A stretch of DNA of 51,090 bases from contig CAISDV010000080.1 in assembly GCA_903884185.1 (NCBI GenBank), forward strand, positions 1 through 51,090, given 5' to 3'. The stretch's first letter is position 1, and each line of letters starts with the position of its first letter. The notes under the pieces are model-generated. The model saw only the letters and a list, made by a program, of their open reading frames with translations. It was not told where the DNA came from and ran no database searches. Of this stretch, positions 17,438 through 25,883 are shown piece by piece. The translations under genes and the position numbers were made by a program. Source of the DNA: an uncultured Chitinophagaceae bacterium. Lineage in GTDB: Bacteria > Bacteroidota > Bacteroidia > Chitinophagales > Chitinophagaceae.

Positions 17438-18675
17438 CAGTTCTTACTATAATAATATATGGTGTTGCTGTTGTTTGGATCAAATATTTTATTGCTGCAT
17501 TCTTTTATATCCTCACGCGTTACACTTTGGTATTTTTCCAGTTCTGTATTGATCAGGTTAGGATCTCCAAGCAGTTCATATAAAGCCAGGCTATTGGCAC
17601 GGCTCATGACGCTCATATCTTCAAATGCGATCACGCTTTCTGTTTTATTTTTTACTTTTTCCAACTCCTGTTCTGATACCATTGATGTTTTTATTTTTTC
17701 GATCTCTTCATTTACGGCTTTTTCAACATCCTCCATCTTTACACCTTTTACCAATTTTCCTTCTACTGCCAGCAGGCCTGCATCGATGGTTCCGAAATGA
17801 TAACAATCAAGGCTTGAGAATAATTGTTTCTCTTTTACGAGCGCCTGGTACAAACGCGAAGAACCACCGCCACCCAATATCTCAGCTATCAGGTCGGCAA
17901 CATAATAACCATGGTGCAACCTTGCTTCCATGTGCCATGTTTTAATAAAGGCATCCAGTGGTACATCTGCTTTTATTTCCAGCAACCTTGCTTCTTTTTG
18001 TTGAGGCTCCTGTGGCAGGCTGCGGATATATTTTTTCCCGGAAGGGATACCGGCAAACCATTTCTCTGCCAGTTGTTTTACTTCTGCTGTTTTTACCTTA
18101 CCTGCCACCACCAATACGGCATTGGGTGGAAGATAATGTTTGAAGAAGAAATTTTTTACATCGCTGATCTTCGCATTTTCTACATGGCTCAATTCTTTCC
18201 CGATCGTCATCCATTGATACGGATGCACTTTATAAGCGAGATCCCTCATCTTCTGCCATACATCGCCATAAGGCTTATTGATATAATGTTCTTTGAATTC
18301 CTCGCACACCACTTTTCTCTGCACTTCAAGGCTTTTTTCGCTGAAGGCAAGGCTTAACATGCGGTCACTTTCGAGCCAGAAAGCAGTCTCAATATTTTCG
18401 GCAGGTAAGGAGCAATAATAGTTAGTGAGGTCATTGGTGGTGTAGGCATTGTTCTCTCCACCGGCACGTTGCAATGGTTCATCATAATCGGGAATATGAA
18501 CACTGCCCCCAAACATGAGGTGCTCGAACAAGTGGGCAAAACCGGTTTGCGCCGGATCCTCGTCTTTAGAACCCACATCATACATAATATTTACAACTGC
18601 GAGCGGAGTGGAAGGATCCTCATGCACCAATACCCTTAATCCATTTTCTAAAACAAACCTGTTGAATTCGATCAT
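17437..18675 (-). CDS. M16 family zinc peptidase, catalytic subunit
   Basis: 412 residues with the inverse zinc motif HLFEH (HxxEH) in GFAHLFEHLMFGG near residue 46, followed by the distal Glu helix, and GGGGSSRLYQALVKEKQLF in the C-terminal half. It is likely the active partner of the downstream M16 protein. It lacks a signal peptide, so it is probably cytoplasmic, degrading peptides. Start ATG at 18675 gives MIEFNRFVLENGLRVLVHED, the usual N-terminus. Confidence 0.94.
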   Translation of the reverse strand: MIEFNRFVLENGLRVLVHEDPSTPLAVVNIMYDVGSKDEDPAQTGFAHLFEHLMFGGSVHIPDYDEPLQRAGGENNAYTTNDLTNYYCSLPAENIETAFWLESDRMLSLAFSEKSLEVQRKVVCEEFKEHYINKPYGDVWQKMRDLAYKVHPYQWMTIGKELSHVENAKISDVKNFFFKHYLPPNAVLVVAGKVKTAEVKQLAEKWFAGIPSGKKYIRSLPQEPQQKEARLLEIKADVPLDAFIKTWHMEARLHHGYYVADLIAEILGGGGSSRLYQALVKEKQLFSSLDCYHFGTIDAGLLAVEGKLVKGVKMEDVEKAVNEEIEKIKTSMVSEQELEKVKNKTESVIAFEDMSVMSRANSLALYELLGDPNLINTELEKYQSVTREDIKECSNKIFDPNNSNTIYYYSKN

Positions 18676-18730
18676 ATTCCGTTAGACTAAGCTGCAAAAT
18701 AGCGACAAAAATTTTATCAGCAGGGCCATG

Positions 18731-19927
18731 CTATTTCCTGATATCCCTGATGACCATGTTTAGAGTGAGGAGTTTTTTATTTCTCGATACAACGATCTTT
18801 ACTTTTGACCCTGCATTCTGCAATAAGGTCTTGAAGGTTTGTATATCGGTGGTAAGGCTATTGTCTATTGCATAAATGGTATCGTCAGGTTTAAAACCTG
18901 CTTTTTCTCCGGGAGACCCTTTGATAATATCTATTACAGTGATCTCGCCATTTACCATATAGATGCCTAATCCTGTATAGGAATAATCGAAATTATCGGC
19001 ATAATGAAAGTTGGGTTTTAAATGGATCACTTGTTCCGGGTAGTTCAATATGATATTAAACCTTCTGAAGATATCGTTCCCGATCAACCCACCCAATTGC
19101 GGATAGGAAGTAACATTGAATTCGTCTTTAAATATGTATATCGGCACGTTTTTAAAATGATAAGGGCCAACGTTGAGCCCCTTTAATACAGTTGTATTCA
19201 TTAATTTCTTACCACCCAACCCTTCGGCCTGGGTAGGAAATATCTTACGTCGTTTACTGATAAAGTCGCTGTCATCTACAAAATCCTGCGAGAGCAATGC
19301 GCAGAGGCCTGCACCTGTATCAAAAATAAACCGGCTGAATACTTGCCTGTCGTCTGTTATGTTAGCGGACTGCAATGGGAGTGTACTAAAATTGGGACGG
19401 AGTACATACCCACCCCTAGGATATTTAATAGTACCCGGGCTTAGCACCTCAATCGTAAAATCATCATAATCGATTCTTACAATATATCTTCTTAAAAAAC
19501 TGAAACAGATAATGCCATCTATTTTTACTCCGTATACGCTGGTAAGGAGATCATAATCATTGATATGAAAATCGAGGCTGTCTACTTTTAATCCTGGTAA
19601 GCGTAGGCTATGATGATAAGCGAAATCAACAGTTTTCATTCCTGCTATCCCGCGAATAGTGCGGTCACTTTTTTCCTTTGGGATCTTAAACTCTTCTACT
19701 GTGGATGAATCGAGTGAAATACCACCACTGCCGGTATCAAGTACAAAATTCAGGGTATCTGGAATATTGTCAAGTTGTGCACGCAGGATGATGATACCAC
19801 CGCTCAATTGCGCAAATTTGAATTTTGTCAATGATTTTGATTGGGGCATCACAAATTCTTCCTGTGAGTAGGAAGCAAGTGAGCTCAAAAAGAAGACAAG
19901 CAAGCAGACAATAGCTGGTCGTTTCAT
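18731..19927 (-). CDS. Secreted retropepsin-like aspartyl protease with PDZ domain
   Basis: 398 residues with a signal peptide (MKRPAIVCLLVFFLSSLASYS). Two aspartyl protease motifs are visible, VLDTGSGGISLD (about 63-74) and FIFDTGAGLCALL (about 203-215), so a single chain can build both halves of the active site. A PDZ domain at about 310-390 contains GSPGEKAGFKPDDTIYAID. Proteins of this layout are common in Bacteroidota as exported proteases; substrate unknown. It is upstream of the M16 pair in the same orientation with a 55 bp gap. Confidence 0.88.
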   Translation of the reverse strand: MKRPAIVCLLVFFLSSLASYSQEEFVMPQSKSLTKFKFAQLSGGIIILRAQLDNIPDTLNFVLDTGSGGISLDSSTVEEFKIPKEKSDRTIRGIAGMKTVDFAYHHSLRLPGLKVDSLDFHINDYDLLTSVYGVKIDGIICFSFLRRYIVRIDYDDFTIEVLSPGTIKYPRGGYVLRPNFSTLPLQSANITDDRQVFSRFIFDTGAGLCALLSQDFVDDSDFISKRRKIFPTQAEGLGGKKLMNTTVLKGLNVGPYHFKNVPIYIFKDEFNVTSYPQLGGLIGNDIFRRFNIILNYPEQVIHLKPNFHYADNFDYSYTGLGIYMVNGEITVIDIIKGSPGEKAGFKPDDTIYAIDNSLTTDIQTFKTLLQNAGSKVKIVVSRNKKLLTLNMVIRDIRK

Positions 19928-20043
19928 CAGGCAGGGTTAACGCTATGAAATTACGATTAAAGTCCCTTCTTGCCCGTATTCCACAAGGCAGGGCTTATTT
20001 TAGAGACAACAATACATTTTATTTCGATGCAAGTGCATTGTCT

Positions 20044-20051
20044 TAATTTTG
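20044..20051 (+). promoter_or_regulatory. Candidate -7 promoter element of mqnC
   Basis: TAATTTTG matches TAnnTTTG, 25 bases upstream of the ATG. A TTTC at 20022-20025 could serve as the -33 element (spacing 18). Confidence 0.5.
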
Positions 20052-20076
20052 TCGCTCTATTCCAAATAATAAAGAA

Positions 20077-21201
20077 ATGCAGGCAGAAGCGTTATACCAG
20101 AAGGCATTGAATTTTGAGTTTTTAAGTATTGAAGAAGGTATGTGGCTGTTTGAACATGCTCCATTGGCCGGGCTGATGTATGTGGCTGATGAGATGCGAA
20201 AAAAACAGGTGCCTCATGGAAAAGTGACCTGGCAGATAGACCGGAATGTGAATACCACGAATGTATGTATCGCCAATTGCAAATTCTGTAATTTCTACCG
20301 CATCCCCGGGCATGCAGAGGCATACATCACAGACATGCCAACATACAGAAGGAAAATTGAAGAGACTTTAAAGTATGGTGGCGACCAGCTTTTATTACAG
20401 GGCGGGCATCATCCTGAACTGGGACTTGATTTTTATACAAAGACCTTTCGCCAGATCAAACAGGAATACCCAACAATAAAATTGCATGCATTAGGTCCCC
20501 CTGAAGTGGCACATATTACCAAACTTGAAAAATCCACGCACAAAGAAGTATTGATGGCATTGAGAGAAGCAGGATTGGATTCATTGCCTGGTGCAGGTGC
20601 AGAAATATTGATCGACAGGGTAAGAAGATTGATCAGTAAGGGAAAATGCGGAGCCGATGAGTGGCTGGCAGTTATGCGCGAAGCGCATCAGCTTAATATC
20701 ACCACCAGTGCTACTATGATGTTTGGCCATGTTGAAACACTTGAAGAAAGATTTATTCATTTGGTAAAACTCAGGGAAGTGCAGGCCGCGAAACCAGCTA
20801 ATGCAAAGGGTTTCCTGGCATTTATTCCATGGACATTCCAGGATGTAGATACGTTGCTAACCAAGATCAGGGGCGTACATAATTTAACCACACCAGATGA
20901 ATACATCCGCATGATCGCCATCAGCAGGATCATGTTACCAAATATTAAAAACATCCAGGCATCGTGGTTAACTGTTGGAAAACAAACTGCACAGATCTGT
21001 TTAAATGGAGGAGCCAATGATTTTGGAAGTATCATGCTCGAAGAAAATGTGGTAAGCGCCGCGGGTGCCCCTCACAGGTTCACTTATAAAAGCATACAGG
21101 ATGCCATACGCGAAGCGGGTTTTGAGCCACAATTGCGTAACCAGCAATATGAATGGCGTAAGATCCCCGAAATGATCGAAGAGCAGGTGATCGATTATTA
21201 A
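20077..21201 (+). CDS. mqnC: Cyclic dehypoxanthinyl futalosine synthase MqnC
   Basis: Radical SAM enzyme of the futalosine route to menaquinone, forming the cyclic intermediate from dehypoxanthinyl futalosine. 374 residues; the cluster-binding motif is CxxxCxxC at Cys64, Cys68 and Cys71 (CIANCKFCNF). FLAFIPWTFQ and QASWLTVGKQTAQICLNGGANDFG are family hallmarks that separate it from MqnE. No other mqn gene is in the window. The kbl gene follows after 19 bases on the same strand, probably co-transcribed. Confidence 0.93.
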   Translation: MQAEALYQKALNFEFLSIEEGMWLFEHAPLAGLMYVADEMRKKQVPHGKVTWQIDRNVNTTNVCIANCKFCNFYRIPGHAEAYITDMPTYRRKIEETLKYGGDQLLLQGGHHPELGLDFYTKTFRQIKQEYPTIKLHALGPPEVAHITKLEKSTHKEVLMALREAGLDSLPGAGAEILIDRVRRLISKGKCGADEWLAVMREAHQLNITTSATMMFGHVETLEERFIHLVKLREVQAAKPANAKGFLAFIPWTFQDVDTLLTKIRGVHNLTTPDEYIRMIAISRIMLPNIKNIQASWLTVGKQTAQICLNGGANDFGSIMLEENVVSAAGAPHRFTYKSIQDAIREAGFEPQLRNQQYEWRKIPEMIEEQVIDY

Positions 21202-21220
21202 GAATTAAAATTGTTGCCAC

Positions 21221-22408
21221 ATGAACGAAAAATTTGTTGACAGGATCAAAAATGAAGTAAAAGAAATTGAAACAGCAGGGCTGTTTAAAAAAGAGCGCAT
21301 CATTACCAGTGAACAGGGCCCTGAAATAACTGTGAATGGTAAAACGGTTTTGAATTTCTGCGCAAATAATTATCTCGGCTTATCATCTCACCCCAAAGTA
21401 ATTGAAGCAGCACACAAAGCCATCGACACGCATGGTTATGGTATGAGCAGTGTGCGTTTTATCTGCGGTACACAGGACATTCATAAAGAACTGGAACAAA
21501 AGATCGCGCAGTTCCTGGGCACGGAAGATTCCATTTTGTATGCTGCGGCATTTGATGCCAATGGTGGTGTATTTGAACCTTTGTTTAATGAAGAGGATGC
21601 AATTATCAGCGATGCGCTCAACCACGCTTCTATCATTGATGGCGTTCGTTTATGCAAGGCACAGCGTTTTCGATATGAGCATAACAATATGGCCGATCTG
21701 GAAACAAAGCTGAAAGAAAGTGCTGGATGCAGAAGCCGCATTATTGTTACTGATGGTTCTTTTAGCATGGATGGAACTATTGCACAATTAGATAAGATAT
21801 GTGATCTCGCAGATAAGTATGATGCCATTGTAATGATCGATGAATGCCATTCATCCGGCTTCCTTGGTAAAACTGGAAGAGGCACACATGAATACCGCGG
21901 AGTGATGGGAAGAATAGATATCATCACCGGCACTTTGGGAAAAGCATTAGGTGGAGCGAGCGGTGGTTTTACATCGGGAAGAAAAGAGATCATTGAAATG
22001 TTGCGCCAGCGTTCACGGCCTTATCTGTTTTCAAATACGGTGGCACCAAGTATTGTGGGCGCTTCGATCGCTGTGCTGGATATGTTGACAGAAACAACTG
22101 AATTGCGCGACAAGCTTGAATACAATACAAAATATTTCAGATCAAAAATGACAGAAGCAGGATTTGATATCAAGCCGGGCGACCATCCTATTGTTCCCAT
22201 CATGTTATATGAAGCAACCGTGGCGCAGAACTTTGCTGCCAAATTGTTAGAGGAAGGCGTGTATGTGATCGGGTTCTTCTATCCCGTTGTGGCAAAGGGT
22301 TTGGCAAGGATACGTGTGCAATTAAGCGCTGCACATACCCAGGATCATTTAGATAAAGCTATTGCTGCATTTACAAAAGTGGGCAAGGAATTAAGTGTAT
22401 TGAAATAA
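21221..22408 (+). CDS. kbl: Glycine C-acetyltransferase (2-amino-3-ketobutyrate CoA ligase)
   Basis: PLP enzyme of the alpha-oxoamine synthase family, 395 residues, the full family length. It joins acetyl-CoA and glycine, or runs in reverse for threonine breakdown. The PLP lysine is Lys241 in [15 protein letters not shown], and [15 protein letters not shown] and [13 protein letters not shown] are typical of Kbl. No threonine dehydrogenase gene is adjacent, so a wider alpha-oxoamine synthase role remains possible. Confidence 0.92.
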   Translation: MNEKFVDRIKNEVKEIETAGLFKKERIITSEQGPEITVNGKTVLNFCANNYLGLSSHPKVIEAAHKAIDTHGYGMSSVRFICGTQDIHKELEQKIAQFLGTEDSILYAAAFDANGGVFEPLFNEEDAIISDALNHASIIDGVRLCKAQRFRYEHNNMADLETKLKESAGCRSRIIVTDGSFSMDGTIAQLDKICDLADKYDAIVMIDECHSSGFLGKTGRGTHEYRGVMGRIDIITGTLGKALGGASGGFTSGRKEIIEMLRQRSRPYLFSNTVAPSIVGASIAVLDMLTETTELRDKLEYNTKYFRSKMTEAGFDIKPGDHPIVPIMLYEATVAQNFAAKLLEEGVYVIGFFYPVVAKGLARIRVQLSAAHTQDHLDKAIAAFTKVGKELSVLK

Positions 22409-22435
22409 CTGACTGTTCCGAAAATCAATAATATT

Positions 22436-23275
22436 ATGAAACTGATCAAAAGACTTGCTTTCTCTTCACTAACCATCGTTGTGCTTTTTTTAAATTCATG
22501 TAATCCCAATAATGTAACCATTGATAACAGCCTTGGGAAACATTTTGAAGATAACCATGTTACGGGCACATTTGCCATGTTTGATAATGGACAAGGGAGA
22601 TTTACAGTTTACAATTTGCCAAGGTATCGGGATTCTGCATTTCTTCCTGCTTCTACTTTTAAGATCGTGAATTCGCTGATTGGATTGCAGACGGGAAAAG
22701 TGGTGAATGAAAAAATGATCATTAAATGGGATGGTGTGGTGCGGATGCATTCTAATGGCAAACCTGCGGATGAATGGAACAAAGACCTTACGATGGAAGA
22801 AGCGTTTGCAGTTTCTGCCGTTCCTTACTACCAGGAAGTGGCAAGAAGGATCGGTAAGGACACGATGCAATTTTGGTTAGACAGCTTGCGCTACGGAAAT
22901 CACGTCATAGGTGGAACCATAGATAGTTTCTGGCTGAATAATTCTTTAAAGATCACACCTGATGAACAACTGGGATTGGTGAAAAAATTGTACTTCGAGC
23001 AACTACCTTTTCAAAAAAGAGTCCAGGGTATTGTAAAGAAAATGATGGTTCGGGAAAATAATGCCAACTATGTTTTGGCGTATAAAACCGGCACGGGTAC
23101 ACTGGAAAATGGCAATACAGTTGGCTGGGTGGTAGGCTGGGTGGAAGAAAACAGGCACCCTTATTTCTTTGTATTGAATGTGGAGGGAAATCCTTCAATA
23201 GATATACCTACAGTCAGGTTGAATATGCTAAAAGCGATCTTAAAACAACTGGGATTCCTGGAAGGGAAAAGATAG
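22436..23275 (+). CDS. Class D (OXA-type) beta-lactamase family lipoprotein
   Basis: 279 residues with all class D serine motifs: Ser73-x-x-Lys76 (PASTFKI), Ser127-x-Val129 (SAVPYYQEVAR), YGN at 153-155 and KTG at 217-219 (YKTGTG). A signal peptide ends in LNSC with Cys22, suggesting a lipoprotein in the periplasm. The carbamylated Lys76 chemistry predicts beta-lactam hydrolysis; a penicillin-sensor role is the alternative. The context is ordinary chromosome with no mobile element, so it is probably intrinsic rather than acquired. Follows kbl by 27 bases. Confidence 0.9.
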   Translation: MKLIKRLAFSSLTIVVLFLNSCNPNNVTIDNSLGKHFEDNHVTGTFAMFDNGQGRFTVYNLPRYRDSAFLPASTFKIVNSLIGLQTGKVVNEKMIIKWDGVVRMHSNGKPADEWNKDLTMEEAFAVSAVPYYQEVARRIGKDTMQFWLDSLRYGNHVIGGTIDSFWLNNSLKITPDEQLGLVKKLYFEQLPFQKRVQGIVKKMMVRENNANYVLAYKTGTGTLENGNTVGWVVGWVEENRHPYFFVLNVEGNPSIDIPTVRLNMLKAILKQLGFLEGKR

Positions 23276-23341
23276 CGCTGCTGTGGCATCCATTCAGAAT
23301 TTTAGTTTTTTGTTTTCTTTTCCCACAGTAGCTTGCAAAGG

Positions 23342-24343
23342 ATGCTTCAATTTCAAAACATAGAATTTCTTTTAGGATTGCTGATCCTTCTTCCATTGGC
23401 TGCATTGCTATTCTATGCGCTTCGCTGGAAACAAAAAGTGAAACGGAAATTGGGCGACCATAGATTGATTGATGCACTCACTAAAAATCATTCTCCCAAA
23501 CGATACCGGCTTAAGAATATTTTCATATTACTGGCAGTCAGTTTCGGTATTCTTGGAATGGCCAATCTTCGGAAACCACTTACAGCCACCGGAACCAAGG
23601 GTACTGGCATTGATGTAATGATCGCTCTGGATATCAGTAAGAGCATGTTAAGCCAGGATGAAAAGCCTACACGGCTTGATAAAGCCAAACAACTTATCAA
23701 TCAATTAACTGATAAACTGGAGAACAACAGGGTAGGCCTGGTGGTGTTTGCCGGTCAGGCATATTTGCAAATGCCTTTGACAGCCGATGCTACAGCAACA
23801 AAAATGTTTGTGAGCGATGCTTCACCTGAACTGGTTTCGGTACAGGGTACTAATCTCACTGCAGCATTACAATTATGTGATGCCTCATTAGATACAAAAG
23901 AAAAAAAATATAAAGCAGTTGTACTTATCACCGATGGGGAAGACCATGAAGAGAAAGCGGTAGAAACAGCAAAGCAACTCGCTGATCATGGAACGGTCTT
24001 ATACACAGTGGGCGTGGGTTCTCCGGAAGGCTCGCCCATTACAGAGCCGGGGACAAATGAATACAAAAGGGATGAGAACGGGCAGACCATTATCTCAAAA
24101 CTCAATGTAAATTTATTGCAGCAATTGGCGAAAGAAGGCAATGGGACTTACCAGCAACTAAAAAACACAACAGCTGTTGCAGATGAATTAGTGGGCAGCT
24201 TGAATAATATGGAAAAAAAGAGCATTGGCGGTGCAGGTGGTTTTGTGGAATACAAATCGTTCTATCCATTTTTCCTGGCAGCAGCCGTTCTATTACTGAT
24301 AGCAGAAGTATTTATTCCTGAAAGAAAATCCAATGTAAGTTGA
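23342..24343 (+). CDS. BatB-like VWA domain membrane protein
   Basis: 333 residues with helices at about 9-27, 58-74 and near the C-terminus (FFLAAAVLLLIAEVFI), and a VWA domain facing the periplasm. The MIDAS motif DxSxS is Asp97-Ser99-Ser101 (DISKSM), with a later TDGEDHE. In the Bacteroides aerotolerance (Bat) locus, BatA/BatB pair with BatC-E and a MoxR ATPase; here only the BatB-BatC portion is present, without moxR, DUF58, batD or batE next to it. The start is the ATG at 23342, with an in-frame TTG three codons upstream. It overlaps batC by four bases. Confidence 0.88.
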   Translation: MLQFQNIEFLLGLLILLPLAALLFYALRWKQKVKRKLGDHRLIDALTKNHSPKRYRLKNIFILLAVSFGILGMANLRKPLTATGTKGTGIDVMIALDISKSMLSQDEKPTRLDKAKQLINQLTDKLENNRVGLVVFAGQAYLQMPLTADATATKMFVSDASPELVSVQGTNLTAALQLCDASLDTKEKKYKAVVLITDGEDHEEKAVETAKQLADHGTVLYTVGVGSPEGSPITEPGTNEYKRDENGQTIISKLNVNLLQQLAKEGNGTYQQLKNTTAVADELVGSLNNMEKKSIGGAGGFVEYKSFYPFFLAAAVLLLIAEVFIPERKSNVS

Positions 24344-24948
24344 AACTTGTTTTTATCATATTATTCTTCTTTGCTTTTGGTGCACATGCCCAAACGGCCA
24401 ATAATTTTATATTGAAAGGAAATGAGCTGTATAAAAAAGGTGACTTTAAGAATGCACAGATAGAATATGAAAAAGCTTTGCAGGCCGAAATAAAAAATGC
24501 AACAGCTCAATTCAACAATGGCAATGCATTACAAAAGCAGGGCAACTTTGCAGATGCCGCCAAACAATTTCAGGGCTCATCAGAAAGTACAAAAGATATC
24601 CCACTTAAAGCATCTTCCAATTATAATCAAGGCGTTGCCGAAGTAAAGCAGAAACAGTTACAGGAAGCCGTCTCTTCTTTCAAACAATCACTCCGCCTGA
24701 ACCCTTCTGATGTAGAGGCAAGAGATAACCTGCAAAAGGCTTTGAATGAATTAAAGAAACAAGATCAAAAGCAAAAGCCAAAGGACAATAAGCAACAGGA
24801 AAAAAAGCCACAGGAACAGAAAAAAGATAATCCATTGAACAAGCAACAGGCAGAGAATCTCCTCAACCAGCTACGCCAGGAAGAAAAACGTTTGCAGGAA
24901 ATGCAAAAGCAAAAAATCAAACAGGTAAGGCCTGAGAAAGACTGGTGA
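24340..24948 (+). CDS. BatC-like TPR protein
   Basis: 202 residues with signal peptide (MKLVFIILFFFAFGAHAQ, using a TTG start at 24340 inside the batB stop region TTGA). Three TPR-like units follow (ELYKKGDFKNAQIEYEKAL; NALQKQGNFADAAKQFQ; VKQKQLQEAVSSFKQSLRLNPSDVEA), then a Lys/Gln-rich coiled tail. This is the arrangement of BatC, thought to work with the VWA proteins in the periplasm. Its stop codon directly abuts (zero bases) the stop codon of the convergent hydrolase gene. Confidence 0.85.
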   Translation: MKLVFIILFFFAFGAHAQTANNFILKGNELYKKGDFKNAQIEYEKALQAEIKNATAQFNNGNALQKQGNFADAAKQFQGSSESTKDIPLKASSNYNQGVAEVKQKQLQEAVSSFKQSLRLNPSDVEARDNLQKALNELKKQDQKQKPKDNKQQEKKPQEQKKDNPLNKQQAENLLNQLRQEEKRLQEMQKQKIKQVRPEKDW

Positions 24949-25815
24949 TCAATCCAGTATCTCTAAAAATCTTTCAAAATTATTATGGTTTGCAACCACG
25001 TCGTTGTGCTTCTTCTTGCTGTGTAAGAAAATAATGCGGTTATCTCTCATATCAACATTTGTACAATCATCTTCTTCTTTGTCGATGTATTTCCATTTCC
25101 GTTTCTCCATATCCACTGCAAAATTCTTTGAGTTCTGATATGTCCCGCCACTGTCGGTATAAATATTGATCATGCGGCATGCAGGATTATTCTCCAGGCA
25201 TTGCATAAATTTTTCCTGCTCGCCATACAAAGCATCAAAAAGAAAAACAGCTTTGGGTGTATAAGAAGAACGCAATAATAAATAACTGATCACGCGGTAA
25301 GCGCCGCTATGCCCTGCATAGACCATATCAAATGAATGGTTATCCGCTTTGATCACTTTTTCTCCCGCCAGGAAACCAAGCATTTCTTTCATTAAACGAT
25401 TAAATACATCCGGCTGTTCAAACTTGCCCCCATAACTGTCAGGTGAATTTTTTGGCCCTTCGGGGAAAACAAAAATGGCATTTTTCTGGGCAGCGAAAAA
25501 TTGTTCCTGCAAATGATATTGTACCAATGCACTGTCAATATTATTGCTCCAGCCATGAAACCAGAACACAAAATGATAAGGCTTTGCAGCATTAAAATTG
25601 GAAGGAACAAAGATGTACACGCTGCTGTCGTTATAATGTTCTGCTGCGGTATAGGTCTTGCCACCATACACACGGGGCTCTTTATTTCTCAATGAATCGG
25701 GGAACATGGCATTGGTGGAGCTGATACGAAAGACTTTGCCCAGGGGCATTGAGCCATTCTGCGCAGAGGCACCCCTAAACACAAAAAATAACAATAAAAA
25801 AGGGAGGTATTTCAT
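24949..25815 (-). CDS. Secreted alpha/beta-hydrolase-like protein
   Basis: 288 residues with signal peptide (MKYLPFLLLFFVFRGASA). A possible alpha/beta hydrolase nucleophile elbow is GHSGA in VYAGHSGAYRVISY near residue 168, an oxyanion-side segment HFVFWFHGWSNN lies near 82, and the final HNDVVANHNNFERF contains a candidate catalytic His. Related proteins include esterase D-like hydrolases. The substrate is unknown and the family assignment is by motif only. Confidence 0.72.
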   Translation of the reverse strand: MKYLPFLLLFFVFRGASAQNGSMPLGKVFRISSTNAMFPDSLRNKEPRVYGGKTYTAAEHYNDSSVYIFVPSNFNAAKPYHFVFWFHGWSNNIDSALVQYHLQEQFFAAQKNAIFVFPEGPKNSPDSYGGKFEQPDVFNRLMKEMLGFLAGEKVIKADNHSFDMVYAGHSGAYRVISYLLLRSSYTPKAVFLFDALYGEQEKFMQCLENNPACRMINIYTDSGGTYQNSKNFAVDMEKRKWKYIDKEEDDCTNVDMRDNRIIFLHSKKKHNDVVANHNNFERFLEILD

Positions 25816-25883
25816 ATTGTGTGATTGATTGCTAAAATTAGTTGATTTTTTTTGAGGACATTTGCACCAGAACCGGAAACCGT

